From Tenacibaculum ovolyticum DSM 18103 (GTDB lineage Bacteria > Bacteroidota > Bacteroidia > Flavobacteriales > Flavobacteriaceae): 64,000 bases of DNA. The DNA is taken from assembly GCF_000430545.1 (NCBI RefSeq), contig NZ_KE387164.1:32807-96806 (forward strand). Reading direction: 5' to 3'. The position numbers were made by a program, and so were the translations under genes. The notes under the pieces are model-generated. The model was not told the DNA's origin, searched no databases, and saw only the letters and a program-made list of their open reading frames with translations. This document shows, one piece after another, positions 1 to 7,198 of this stretch. The first letter of the stretch is position 1. Each line of letters starts with the position of its first letter.

Positions 1-8
1 TTTTTAAA

Positions 9-94
9 TAAAAAAAACCTTCTAGAAATGTCTAGAAGGTTAATTTTCCCTTAAATATCATTTTCGTTATATCCCCATATCTTCGAAACTTGAT
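9..94 (-). ncRNA. Putative small RNA, array unit 1 (GGGG-loop type)
   Basis: A minus-strand TACATTTG promoter element lies at 99-106, predicting a start near 94. The RNA would carry a stem (TTTCG/CGAAA outer, ATAT/ATAT inner, with a small internal loop) presenting a GGGG tetraloop from positions 73-76. It ends in an 11-bp hairpin at 16-41 with loop CATT on the minus strand and then a run of T. No -33 box is seen. A possible nine-codon peptide in this unit loses its frame in unit 3, so the product is taken to be RNA. Transcription is predicted, not shown. Confidence 0.68.
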
Positions 95-131
95 GCTACA
101 AATGTATAATAGACTTTTTATTCAGAAAAGG

Positions 132-163
132 GGATTACCGCAAAAAAACATGTGGATTACCGC
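132..163 (-). promoter_or_regulatory. Direct-repeat operator of array unit 1
   Basis: GGATTACCGC occurs at 132-141 and 154-163, a 22-bp period placing both copies on the same DNA face. The proximal copy ends 25 bp from the promoter element at 99-106, the usual place for an activator. The adjacent response regulator is the obvious candidate protein (inference). Confidence 0.7.
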
Positions 164-191
164 ATAATGCCTTGTTTGTTAATTTTCTAAA

Positions 192-278
192 TAAAAAAAA
201 CCTTCTAGAAATGTCTAGAAGGTTGATTTTCCCTTAAATATCATTTTTCGTTATATCCCCATATCTTCGAAACTTGAT
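192..278 (-). ncRNA. Putative small RNA, array unit 2 (GGGG-loop type)
   Basis: The promoter element on the minus strand is TATATTTG at 283-290. The GGGG tetraloop is closed by the same ATAT/ATAT and TTTCG/CGAAA stems as in unit 1. The terminator hairpin is at 199-224 and is identical to that of unit 1, followed by a T-tract on the minus strand. The few differences from unit 1 fall in linker positions or in the free bases of the promoter element. Confidence 0.68.
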
Positions 279-315
279 GTTACAAATATATAATAGACCT
301 TTTGTTTTAAAAAGG

Positions 316-347
316 GGATTACCGCAAAAAAAAGTGTAGATTACCGC
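316..347 (-). promoter_or_regulatory. Direct-repeat operator of array unit 2
   Basis: GATTACCGC occurs at 317-325 and 339-347, again 22 bp apart, with an A-rich spacer. The GGATTACCGC core begins at 316, exactly 25 bp from the promoter element at 283-290. Confidence 0.7.
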
Positions 348-374
348 ATAACGTATTGTTTATTAGTTTTTTAA

Positions 375-463
375 ATAAAAAAACCTTCTAGAAATGTCTA
401 GAAGGTTAATTTTCCCCTTAAATATCATTTTTCGTTATATCCCCATATTTTCGAAAACTTGAT
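375..463 (-). ncRNA. Putative small RNA, array unit 3 (GGGG-loop type)
   Basis: The promoter element TACATTTG lies at 468-475 and the terminator hairpin at 382-407. The GGGG loop and its ATAT stem are kept, and the outer stem has an extra T:A step relative to units 1 and 2. An inserted G after the stem shifts the frame of the short peptide possible in units 1 and 2, which argues that the RNA, not a peptide, is conserved. Confidence 0.67.
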
Positions 464-500
464 GCTACAAATGTATAGTAGGGTTTTCGTTTTAAAAAAG

Positions 501-532
501 GGATTACCGCAAAAAAAAGTGTGGTTTTCTGT
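501..532 (-). promoter_or_regulatory. Operator of array unit 3 with a decayed distal half
   Basis: The proximal half GGATTACCGC is intact at 501-510, 25 bp from the promoter element. The distal half at 523-532 has decayed to GGTTTTCTGT. If the regulator needs both halves, this unit should respond more weakly than units 1 and 2. Confidence 0.62.
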
Positions 533-552
533 ATTTTGATAAGTATTCATAA

Positions 553-638
553 AGTAAATAAACCTTCCAGAATTAACTGAAAGGTTTATTTTAATTTCTC
601 TTTTTTTTTAGAATTTCCCCAGAATGTTTTAGCATTCT
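553..638 (-). ncRNA. Putative small RNA, diverged array unit 4
   Basis: The body differs strongly from units 1-3, but the parts stay in place. The promoter element is TATCTTTG at 643-650. A GAATG/CATTC hairpin is followed directly by an unpaired GGGGA. The terminator at 560-587 has an AAACCTT/AAGGTTT stem with one mismatch. This unit begins 5 bp beyond the stop of the response regulator, so it also serves as the 3' end of that operon. Confidence 0.6.
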
Positions 639-675
639 TAGGCAAAGATATAGCTAGGTTTTCGGGTAGGAAAAG

Positions 676-707
676 GGATTACCGCAAAAAAAAGTGTGGT
701 TTTCCGC
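676..707 (-). promoter_or_regulatory. Operator of array unit 4
   Basis: GGATTACCGC at 676-685 and GGTTTTCCGC at 698-707 lie 22 bp apart. The proximal copy is 25 bp from the promoter element at 643-650. The spacing is preserved although the RNA body has diverged, which points to selection on the geometry. Confidence 0.65.
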
Positions 708-712
708 AAAAA

Positions 713-1390
713 TTAATCTAAAATACCTAACTCCTTGGCTTTTAGAACCAAGTCTGTATTGTTATGTGCTTGTAAATCGGTACGAAGTTTTGCAAGTTTA
801 CCTTCTATAGATCGTACCTTAACTAAAGTTCCATCTGCTTTTTTTATAAATCCTTCTAAGTTGTTTATTTTAGCGTGTTTAGGTAGTTCTTTTAATATCT
901 GAATAGCAATGTCATCCATTTGAATTTCTACCAAAGCTCTTTTTAAAAGTTTTTGATGTATTTTATGTGTGTAATACACTTCACCTTTTAGCATTTTTTG
1001 TATTGCAAACGTTAATTCGTCTGTATTACAATTTCCTTTTAAAATATAAGCAGAAGGGTTTAAATTGTGTATAACATTAAACACACGGTTAGTTTCTGAA
1101 TGACCAGTAATTACCCCTGTTTTAATATCAATTCCCTCTTGTTGAATTGCTTTTATTAAGGCTTCACCACTGTCTAAAATTACATTACCATCATTATTAT
1201 CGAAACTTAAATCGGTAAAAAGAATATGAAATGGCGTGTCGGCAAGATTTGATTTTATTTTTGATAGTGCTTCATCACAAGAATTTACTGTTTCTATGTG
1301 TAAATTGTCAATATCTTTCAGGTAAGAAAGAATACCTTCAAGAATTAACTGATGGTCATCGACTAATAGTATTTTTGTTTGTCCAGGCAT
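713..1390 (-). CDS. Response regulator with NarL-like receiver and divergent C-terminal HTH
   Basis: This is a 225-residue two-component response regulator. The receiver domain (about 1-125) has the acidic pair D11/D12, phospho-acceptor D60, switch T95 and K118. The C-terminal part (about 150-225) is not a textbook LuxR/NarL HTH, but its ending (a helix, then NNTDLVLKAKELGIL) matches the usual tail of NarL-type output domains, so a divergent DNA-binding domain is likely. It overlaps the 3' end of the sensor kinase gene by 35 bp, implying coupled expression with its partner. Its own stop sits beside the small-RNA array, whose operators are the likely target (inference). No other gene is placed to be controlled by it. 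Confidence 0.85.
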   Translation of the reverse strand: MPGQTKILLVDDHQLILEGILSYLKDIDNLHIETVNSCDEALSKIKSNLADTPFHILFTDLSFDNNDGNVILDSGEALIKAIQQEGIDIKTGVITGHSETNRVFNVIHNLNPSAYILKGNCNTDELTFAIQKMLKGEVYYTHKIHQKLLKRALVEIQMDDIAIQILKELPKHAKINNLEGFIKKADGTLVKVRSIEGKLAKLRTDLQAHNNTDLVLKAKELGILD

Positions 1391-3326
1391 TTAAGGGGAT
1401 TTGAATACTGGTTTTAGTTCCGTTACCTACCTCACTTTTAATATCTAAAGAGCCGCTTAGCTCTTCAACACGTTCTTGCAGGTTCTGTAAACCAATTCCT
1501 TTTTTACTAATATTGGCGTCGAAACCGATGCCATTATCTGTAATGCTCAAAAGTACATAATTTTTCTGTATAGCAAAATCGATGACTATTTTACTAGCTT
1601 TAGCGTGTTTTTTACAGTTTTGTACACTCTCACGAGTGCTTAAGTATAATAATCGTTTAATGGAATCATTTATGGTAATCCAATTATATTCTTGTAAACC
1701 ACTTACTTTTATTCTAAAATCGAGTTCAAAATAATCACTCACTAAATTAATTATTTGATCTCTAAAAGAAACTTTATCAAAACTAATACTACTTAATTGA
1801 TGTGATAGGTTACGAACATTCTCTTTAACAGCATCTAATTTTTGAGCCTCTTCTAATAAATTCGATTTTTCTAATTTTTGATGTAATAAACGTAAGTCTC
1901 CAGCTACTTCATCATGTAGTGATTTAGCAATCTGTTGACGTTCATGTTCTCTAGCCTCAATTCTTTCTAACTGTGCTCGGTATAATAATTTTTTTCTTCT
2001 GAAAAAGAAAAACAAAACACTTACTCCAAATAATAGTAACCCACTTGCGGCTGCTAGCCATCCAATAGTTTGTTGTTGTTTATGATACACTATTTCTACT
2101 TGTTTTTTTTCGTTTTCAGATTTTAAAACAACGTTCTCTTTTTCTTTTTTATCAGTTTCATACCTAATTTTAGCAAACTGATTTTTTAATTGACGCTCTT
2201 TATCAAATAAGCTATCATTAAGTTTAATGTATTGTTGTAAATATTTTTTTGATTGCTCTCCTTTCGTTAATTCTGAAAGATTTTCTAAAGCTTCTAGCCA
2301 TTTTTTATTGTTATGGGTTTGTTTGGCGTATTTTAAAGCCTCGTTTGAATGAAAAAGTGCTTTTTTATTTTGATTTAGATCTTTGTAGTAATCTGAAATG
2401 TTTATATGTGTAAGGCTTCCATCGCTAATGTTGTTTATTTTTTCTCTAATTTTTAAAACTTCATTATATTGTTTTAAAACATTTGTTTTATTGCCTAGTA
2501 AAAAATTACTAGCGGCTAAATTTTCTAATAAAAAAGCATATTGTATTGGGTATTTTTCTTTAATACTGTCAAAAGTTAACCCTTTAAGGAAATATTGAAT
2601 AGCTTTTTTGTGTTGGTTTGAGTTTTGGTAAAGAAACCCTAAATTATTTATAATATATAAATAACCAATGTCATTTTTGTTTAAGTTGTTATATTTTAGT
2701 GATTTATTGTAGTACTCTAAAGCAGTATTTTTTTGTTTCAATTCTTCAGAAACAATGCCTAAAATGTTATATGTTATTTCTAGATATTTAAAAGACTTTA
2801 TAGGTTCTAAATATTTAAGTGCTTCTATTGAACTAATTTCACTTCCTAAATAATCTTTTGCTTCTCGTTGTAAATTTGCAATACTTAATAAGCGACGCCC
2901 AACTGCTAACGAATCATTAAGTTGTCTAGAGATATTTTTAGATTGATGATAATAATAAAAAGCACTATCAACGTTTACTAAAATTTTTTGTTCTAAAGCT
3001 TTGAAATGTAGGTGTTTTGCTAATAAAGTTGAGTCCTTCGTTTTTATATAGAGCTTACTAATATTTTTGTTAACAAAACTAAGGTCATCTATTAGATTGT
3101 TATAAAAGGAGTGAACACCTAATTGAATATTAGTTTTTCTTATTAAAGAGTCGACATTAGATTTTTTTGCAAAAAAAACAGCTTTTTTAAGGAAAGTGGT
3201 TTTTTTAGTATTATAAAAATTGTCTGATTTTTTTAAATAAAAGAAAACAGAATCTATATCTTCATTTTGTGAATAAGAAGATTGTAAAAAGAAACATAAG
3301 AAAGAGGAAAGAAAAAATTTAAGCAT
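1356..3326 (-). CDS. TPR-containing sensor histidine kinase (HisKA_3 type)
   Basis: The 656-residue protein starts with a signal peptide (about 1-19), followed by a periplasmic tetratricopeptide-type helical array (about 25-375), a charged coiled coil, one membrane segment (about 422-442) and a cytoplasmic kinase. The phosphorylated histidine is H471 in the ERQQIAKSLHDE motif typical of HisKA_3 kinases. The N-box (RESVQNCKKH, about 566-575) and the G-box DNGIGFD (about 597-603) are intact. Such kinases phosphorylate NarL-type regulators, here the overlapping downstream gene. The TPR sensor suggests detection of a protein or peptide ligand rather than a small solute. The ATG lies 10 bp after a terminator-like hairpin, so expression may depend on read-through. 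Confidence 0.9.
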   Translation of the reverse strand: MLKFFLSSFLCFFLQSSYSQNEDIDSVFFYLKKSDNFYNTKKTTFLKKAVFFAKKSNVDSLIRKTNIQLGVHSFYNNLIDDLSFVNKNISKLYIKTKDSTLLAKHLHFKALEQKILVNVDSAFYYYHQSKNISRQLNDSLAVGRRLLSIANLQREAKDYLGSEISSIEALKYLEPIKSFKYLEITYNILGIVSEELKQKNTALEYYNKSLKYNNLNKNDIGYLYIINNLGFLYQNSNQHKKAIQYFLKGLTFDSIKEKYPIQYAFLLENLAASNFLLGNKTNVLKQYNEVLKIREKINNISDGSLTHINISDYYKDLNQNKKALFHSNEALKYAKQTHNNKKWLEALENLSELTKGEQSKKYLQQYIKLNDSLFDKERQLKNQFAKIRYETDKKEKENVVLKSENEKKQVEIVYHKQQQTIGWLAAASGLLLFGVSVLFFFFRRKKLLYRAQLERIEAREHERQQIAKSLHDEVAGDLRLLHQKLEKSNLLEEAQKLDAVKENVRNLSHQLSSISFDKVSFRDQIINLVSDYFELDFRIKVSGLQEYNWITINDSIKRLLYLSTRESVQNCKKHAKASKIVIDFAIQKNYVLLSITDNGIGFDANISKKGIGLQNLQERVEELSGSLDIKSEVGNGTKTSIQIPLNAWTNKNTISR

Positions 3327-3335
3327 AAAAATAAA

Positions 3336-3361
3336 AACACCTTGTTTTTAAACAAGGTGTT
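3336..3361 (-). terminator. Terminator or attenuator between the 58-residue ORF and the kinase gene
   Basis: An 11-bp perfect stem (AACACCTTGTT with its complement) is followed on the minus strand by TTTTTATTTTT, and the kinase ATG follows at 3326. It should stop transcripts of the small ORF. Because no promoter is visible between the small ORF and the kinase, it could also set the amount of kinase made, as an attenuator does. Confidence 0.75.
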
Positions 3362-3372
3362 ATAGTGTAAGT

Positions 3373-3549
3373 TTATTTACCATCACCGCCTTGACTTCCA
3401 GTACCACCACCAGTATTTGGATCGTCAACGATAATGGTAGGGTCATCACCATCATCATTTAGGTTGATTGGACTTGGATTAGTTGGTTCAGGATTGTTTG
3501 GTTCAGGAGTTAGTGACATTTCCACTTTTTGTAATTTTTTGTCTTCCAT
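3373..3549 (-). CDS. 58-residue Asp/Gly/Pro-rich small protein upstream of the kinase
   Basis: Translation from ATG at 3549 gives MEDKKLQKVEMSLTPEPNNP, then a Pro/Asn/Asp-rich middle, IIVDDP, and a Gly-rich end (NTGGGTGSQGGDGK). It has no signal peptide, membrane segment or cysteine and is acidic and low in complexity, so it is probably disordered. Its own terminator-like hairpin follows the stop by 11 bp. Its leader, 45-60 nt upstream of the ATG, contains a CTCCCCCAC stretch. I do not recognise a family. Its position just upstream of a TPR sensor kinase makes a signal, modulator or leader peptide possible, but the sequence does not settle this. Confidence 0.6.
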   Translation of the reverse strand: MEDKKLQKVEMSLTPEPNNPEPTNPSPINLNDDGDDPTIIVDDPNTGGGTGSQGGDGK

Positions 3550-3764
3550 AGTTAATAGAGTTTTAATTAAAATTTTTAGTGGGGGAGTTAATTTAGATCC
3601 CTAAAATAAAGGGTTTATCGGAGAACAACAAAAAATTAGCTAAATTTTATATTAATTTAATGTCGTAATATTTTTTTTATCATAACTAAAATGAAGGTAA
3701 ATTACTTGCTTTATAGTTATAAATGAATAGGTTGCTTGGCTCATTTTTTACTTCAAATAGTTAC
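3550..3764. other. Intergenic leader region of the 58-residue ORF
   Basis: This AT-rich gap holds the presumed leader of the small ORF, including the C5 run on the minus strand (positions 3582-3586 as G5 on plus) and an imperfect CCCTAAAATAAAGGG hairpin at about 3599-3613. I see no clear TAnnTTTG element for the small ORF and no operator like those in the array. Confidence 0.4.
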
Positions 3765-4295
3765 TTACGAAGTGATTTTATTAAATAAATCCCAAAGCAC
3801 GATTCCACAACTTACTGATATATTTAAAGAATGTTTGGTACCTAATTGAGGTATTTCAATACAATAATTAGCAGCTGAAACTATTTCTTGTTGTACACCT
3901 TTTACCTCGTTTCCCATAACTACTGCATATTTTTGGTTCGGTTCTGGAATGAAATTATTTAGCATAGTACTATTTTCTGCTTGTTCGATCGCTAAAACTT
4001 TAACGTTATCTTTTTGTAGTTTTTCAACCAAATCAATTGTGTTTTTGATATGTTCCCAAGCAACAGACTCTGTAGCACCTAAAGCTGTTTTATGAATTTC
4101 TTTATTTGGTGGCGTAGCAGTAATTCCGCACAAATATATTTTTTCAATTAAAAAAGCATCCGAAGTTCTAAAAACTGATCCTACATTATTTAAACTACGA
4201 ATGTTATCTAGTATTACAATAATGGGTGTTTTTTTAGTTTCTTTAAACTCGTTAACTGTAATTCTACCTAACTCATTATTCTTTAGTTTTCTCAT
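3765..4295 (-). CDS. TrmH/SpoU-family RNA 2'-O-methyltransferase
   Basis: The 176-residue protein is a minimal SPOUT methyltransferase that uses S-adenosylmethionine to 2'-O-methylate tRNA or rRNA. All three family motifs are present: motif 1 LDNIRSLNNVGSVFRTSDA (about 29-47) with the catalytic Arg, motif 2 VVMGNEVKGV (about 125-134), and motif 3 LGTKHSLNISVSCGIVLWD (about 151-169). It lacks the N-terminal substrate-binding extension of RlmB/TsnR, so the target nucleotide cannot be named. It lies divergently from mutS. Confidence 0.88.
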   Translation of the reverse strand: MRKLKNNELGRITVNEFKETKKTPIIVILDNIRSLNNVGSVFRTSDAFLIEKIYLCGITATPPNKEIHKTALGATESVAWEHIKNTIDLVEKLQKDNVKVLAIEQAENSTMLNNFIPEPNQKYAVVMGNEVKGVQQEIVSAANYCIEIPQLGTKHSLNISVSCGIVLWDLFNKITS

Positions 4296-4367
4296 AATAC
4301 TTCAAATTTCAGTTTTATTTTGTCATTGAAAGGCACTAAGAAAGTTGTTGTTATTCTAAATAAATAA

Positions 4368-4406
4368 ATTATTTCGTGACTTTTCCTCGTAATGACGAGT
4401 CTTTTG
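4368..4406. repeat. REP-like remnant between the methyltransferase and mutS
   Basis: The reverse strand reads CGTCATTACGAGGAAAAGTC and continues into ACGAAATAAT. This resembles the short palindromic 'GTCATTGCGAGGAACGAAG' elements scattered through many Bacteroidota genomes (resemblance from memory). A small stem, CTCGTAATGACGAG, is visible at about 4386-4399. Only one degenerate copy is present. Confidence 0.35.
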
Positions 4407-4509
4407 TGCTTTTATTTAAAAAAACAAACAGTGCTACCGTTTATTAAAAACAGTAAATGACTAACTACTTTTTTCTATCTTCGCAAAACTAATTTAAAAA
4501 TCTTAAAAA

Positions 4510-7119
4510 TTGGCAAAAACAAAGGCAAAAAAGGTAACTCCATTGATGCAACAATACAACGGAATTAAAGCGAAATATCCGGATGCAATGTTGCTTTTTA
4601 GGGTAGGTGATTTTTATGAAACCTTTGGAGAAGATGCGGTAAAAGCATCTGAGATTTTAGGAATTGTTTTAACAAAAAGAGGTGCTGGTAGTGAAAGTGA
4701 AACTGCTTTGGCAGGTTTTCCGCATCATTCACTAAATACCTATTTACCTAAGTTAGTAAAGTCTGGTTTACGAGTTGCTATTTGCGATCAGTTAGAAGAC
4801 CCTAAAATGACAAAAACGATTGTAAAACGAGGAGTTACTGAGCTAGTTACTCCAGGTGTTGCCTTAAATGATGAGGTATTACAATCGAAATCTAATAATT
4901 TTTTAGCCGCAGTACATTTTGGTAAAAAAATAGTAGGAGTTTCATTTTTAGATGTTTCAACCGGTGAGTTTTTAATTGCCCAAGGAAACGAAGAGTATAT
5001 AGATAAGCTTTTACAAAATTTTTCACCTACTGAAGTTTTAGTTGAAAAGAAAAATAAACAACGATTTTTAGAATTGTTCACAAATCGTTTTCATACATTT
5101 TATTTAGAAGATTGGGTTTTTCAAAAAGAGTATGGAAATGAATTACTGAGTAATCATTTTAAGGTTAAAAACTTAAAAGGGTTCGGTGTTGAAGAGTTAG
5201 AACAAGGTATTGTTGCGGGTGGTGCAGCGATGCATTATTTATCAGAAACGCAACATAATAAAATTGAACACATACAATCGATAAGCAGAATTGCCGAAGA
5301 TAACTATGTGTGGATGGATCGTTTTACGGTTAAAAACCTAGAATTATACGGAGGTAACTCAGTAAATTCAGTGTCTTTATTAAATATTATTGATAAAACA
5401 ATTTCTCCTATGGGAGGAAGGTTGTTAAAACGTTGGTTGGCCTTACCGTTAAAAAACTTAGAGGAGATTCAACAGCGTCATGAATTGGTAAAGTTTTTAA
5501 TAGATAACGATGCTTTTTTAGAAACAGTAATTTATCAATTAAAACAAATTTCTGATATTGAGCGATTAATATCGAAAGTGGCAACGGGTAAAGTTTCACC
5601 AAGAGAAGTAGTTTTACTAAAAAACTCATTAAAAGCAATTCTTCCAATAAAAGAAGCGGCCGGGAAAAGTAAAAATAAAACAGTAAAAGAAATAGGAAAG
5701 CAATTACATGATTGTAAATTATTAATTGATAAAATTATTGAATCTGTTTTAGAAGAAGCGCCTGTTAATATAAATAAAGGAAATGCTATTGCGGCTGGAG
5801 TTTCTACTGAGCTTGATGAATTAAGAAATATTTCTAATTCAGGAAAAGAATATTTAGATAATATGTTAGCTCGTGAAATTGAGCGCACAGGGATATCAAG
5901 TTTAAAAATTGCTTTTAACAATGTGTTTGGTTATTATATTGAGGTTAGAAACAGGTATAAAGAAAGCGTTCCTGAAGAATGGATTCGTAAACAGACATTG
6001 GTGAATGCCGAACGTTATATTACTGAAGAGTTAAAAGAGTACGAAACTAAAATTTTAGGAGCAGAAGAGAAAATTCAACAATTAGAAGCTGATATTTTTG
6101 CAAAATTAGTCCAGTTTATTATTGGTTTTGTAAAACCAGTACAAGAGAATGCTCAGAATGTTGCTAAAATAGATGTGCTATTATCGTTTGCAACTTTGGC
6201 GATGGATAATAATTATGTGCGTCCGATAATGGATGATAGTACAGATATAGAAATTAAAAACGGACGTCACCCAGTAATAGAAAAACAATTACCAATTGGC
6301 GAAGAGTATATTGCGAATGATGTTGTTTTAAACCGTAATCAGCAACAGATAATTATGATTACAGGACCCAACATGTCTGGTAAATCAGCAATTTTGCGTC
6401 AAACTGCATTAATTGTTTTATTAGCACAAATGGGAAGTTACATACCAGCACAGAATGCAAGAATTGGTATTGTGGATAAAATTTTTACTAGAGTTGGTGC
6501 GAGTGATAATATTTCGATGGGAGAATCTACTTTTATGGTAGAAATGAATGAAACTGCTTCTATTTTAAATAATATTTCAGAACGTAGTTTGGTGTTGTTA
6601 GATGAAATTGGTCGTGGTACTTCTACTTACGATGGTATTTCTATTGCTTGGGCTATTGCTGAGTATTTACATGAACATCCATCAAAAGGAAAAACATTAT
6701 TTGCAACACATTATCATGAGTTAAATGAAATGACAACTACATTTAAGCGAATAAAAAACTTTAATGTATCTGTGAAGGAATTAAAAGATAGTATTATTTT
6801 CTTACGTAAGTTAGTTGCAGGAGGTAGTAATCATAGTTTTGGTATTCATGTAGCAAAATTAGCAGGAATGCCAAATATGGTAATTCATAGAGCACAAAAA
6901 ATTTTAAAACAATTAGAAAAAAATAATGCTCAGAAAGAGGTTAAAGAAGTTTTAAAAGAAACACAGCATGAAGAAATGCAAATGAGCTTTTTTCAATTAG
7001 ATGATCCTTTGTTAGAAGATATTAAAGAAGAAATTTTAGCTACAAATATTGATACACTTACGCCTATTGAAGCTTTAATGAAGTTGAACGAAATTAAGCG
7101 AATGTTAGTGAAAAAATAA
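4510..7119 (+). CDS. mutS: DNA mismatch repair protein MutS
   Basis: MutS recognises base mismatches and small loops and starts repair with MutL. The 869-residue length is normal. The mismatch-reading Phe-x-Glu motif is F35-Y36-E37, and the ATPase has Walker A GPNMSGKS at 619-626, a DEIGRGTST Walker B region and ATHYHEL. The start codon is TTG: an in-frame TAA ends four bases before it and no ATG lies between, so this start is forced. Its N-terminus ([20 protein letters not shown]) fits the family. A TATCTTCG sequence about 35 bp upstream is a near match to the Bacteroidota promoter element. Confidence 0.97.
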   Translation: MAKTKAKKVTPLMQQYNGIKAKYPDAMLLFRVGDFYETFGEDAVKASEILGIVLTKRGAGSESETALAGFPHHSLNTYLPKLVKSGLRVAICDQLEDPKMTKTIVKRGVTELVTPGVALNDEVLQSKSNNFLAAVHFGKKIVGVSFLDVSTGEFLIAQGNEEYIDKLLQNFSPTEVLVEKKNKQRFLELFTNRFHTFYLEDWVFQKEYGNELLSNHFKVKNLKGFGVEELEQGIVAGGAAMHYLSETQHNKIEHIQSISRIAEDNYVWMDRFTVKNLELYGGNSVNSVSLLNIIDKTISPMGGRLLKRWLALPLKNLEEIQQRHELVKFLIDNDAFLETVIYQLKQISDIERLISKVATGKVSPREVVLLKNSLKAILPIKEAAGKSKNKTVKEIGKQLHDCKLLIDKIIESVLEEAPVNINKGNAIAAGVSTELDELRNISNSGKEYLDNMLAREIERTGISSLKIAFNNVFGYYIEVRNRYKESVPEEWIRKQTLVNAERYITEELKEYETKILGAEEKIQQLEADIFAKLVQFIIGFVKPVQENAQNVAKIDVLLSFATLAMDNNYVRPIMDDSTDIEIKNGRHPVIEKQLPIGEEYIANDVVLNRNQQQIIMITGPNMSGKSAILRQTALIVLLAQMGSYIPAQNARIGIVDKIFTRVGASDNISMGESTFMVEMNETASILNNISERSLVLLDEIGRGTSTYDGISIAWAIAEYLHEHPSKGKTLFATHYHELNEMTTTFKRIKNFNVSVKELKDSIIFLRKLVAGGSNHSFGIHVAKLAGMPNMVIHRAQKILKQLEKNNAQKEVKEVLKETQHEEMQMSFFQLDDPLLEDIKEEILATNIDTLTPIEALMKLNEIKRMLVKK

Positions 7120-7198
7120 TAGATTTCTTGTTGTGAGCAAGAGTGAATTATTGTTAATAAATTTCGACACCTAATCGAATTATTATAAAGCTTGTTAT

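Larger units (their letters stand above)
1..707 (-). repeat. Tandem array of four ~183-bp units, each a complete small-RNA-like transcription unit
   Basis: Equivalent points recur every 183 bp: terminator hairpins start at 16, 199, 382 and about 560. Units 1-3 are nearly identical; unit 4, next to the response regulator, has diverged in sequence but keeps every functional part in register. Each unit read on the minus strand has two direct repeats 22 bp apart, a 25-bp spacer, a TAnnTTTG promoter element, about 85 bp containing a GGGG hairpin, and a terminator with a T-tract. The array reaches the left edge of the window, so more copies may lie outside. Unit 3 and unit 4 share a decayed distal half-site, which suggests the array grew from the regulator-proximal end. 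Confidence 0.93.

Noticed and set aside
9..94. Csr/Rsm-type sRNA sequestering CsrA
   Set aside because: The loop is GGGG without the A-N-GGA context and no CsrA gene is in the window; only the general logic is similar.
1..530. CRISPR array
   Set aside because: The repeats have a 183-bp period, near-identical content across the whole unit and no unique spacers; each holds promoter and terminator signals instead.
1..560. Array hairpins as mere serial terminators of the response regulator gene
   Set aside because: A terminator series would not need a promoter element and paired direct repeats at fixed 25-bp spacing in every unit.
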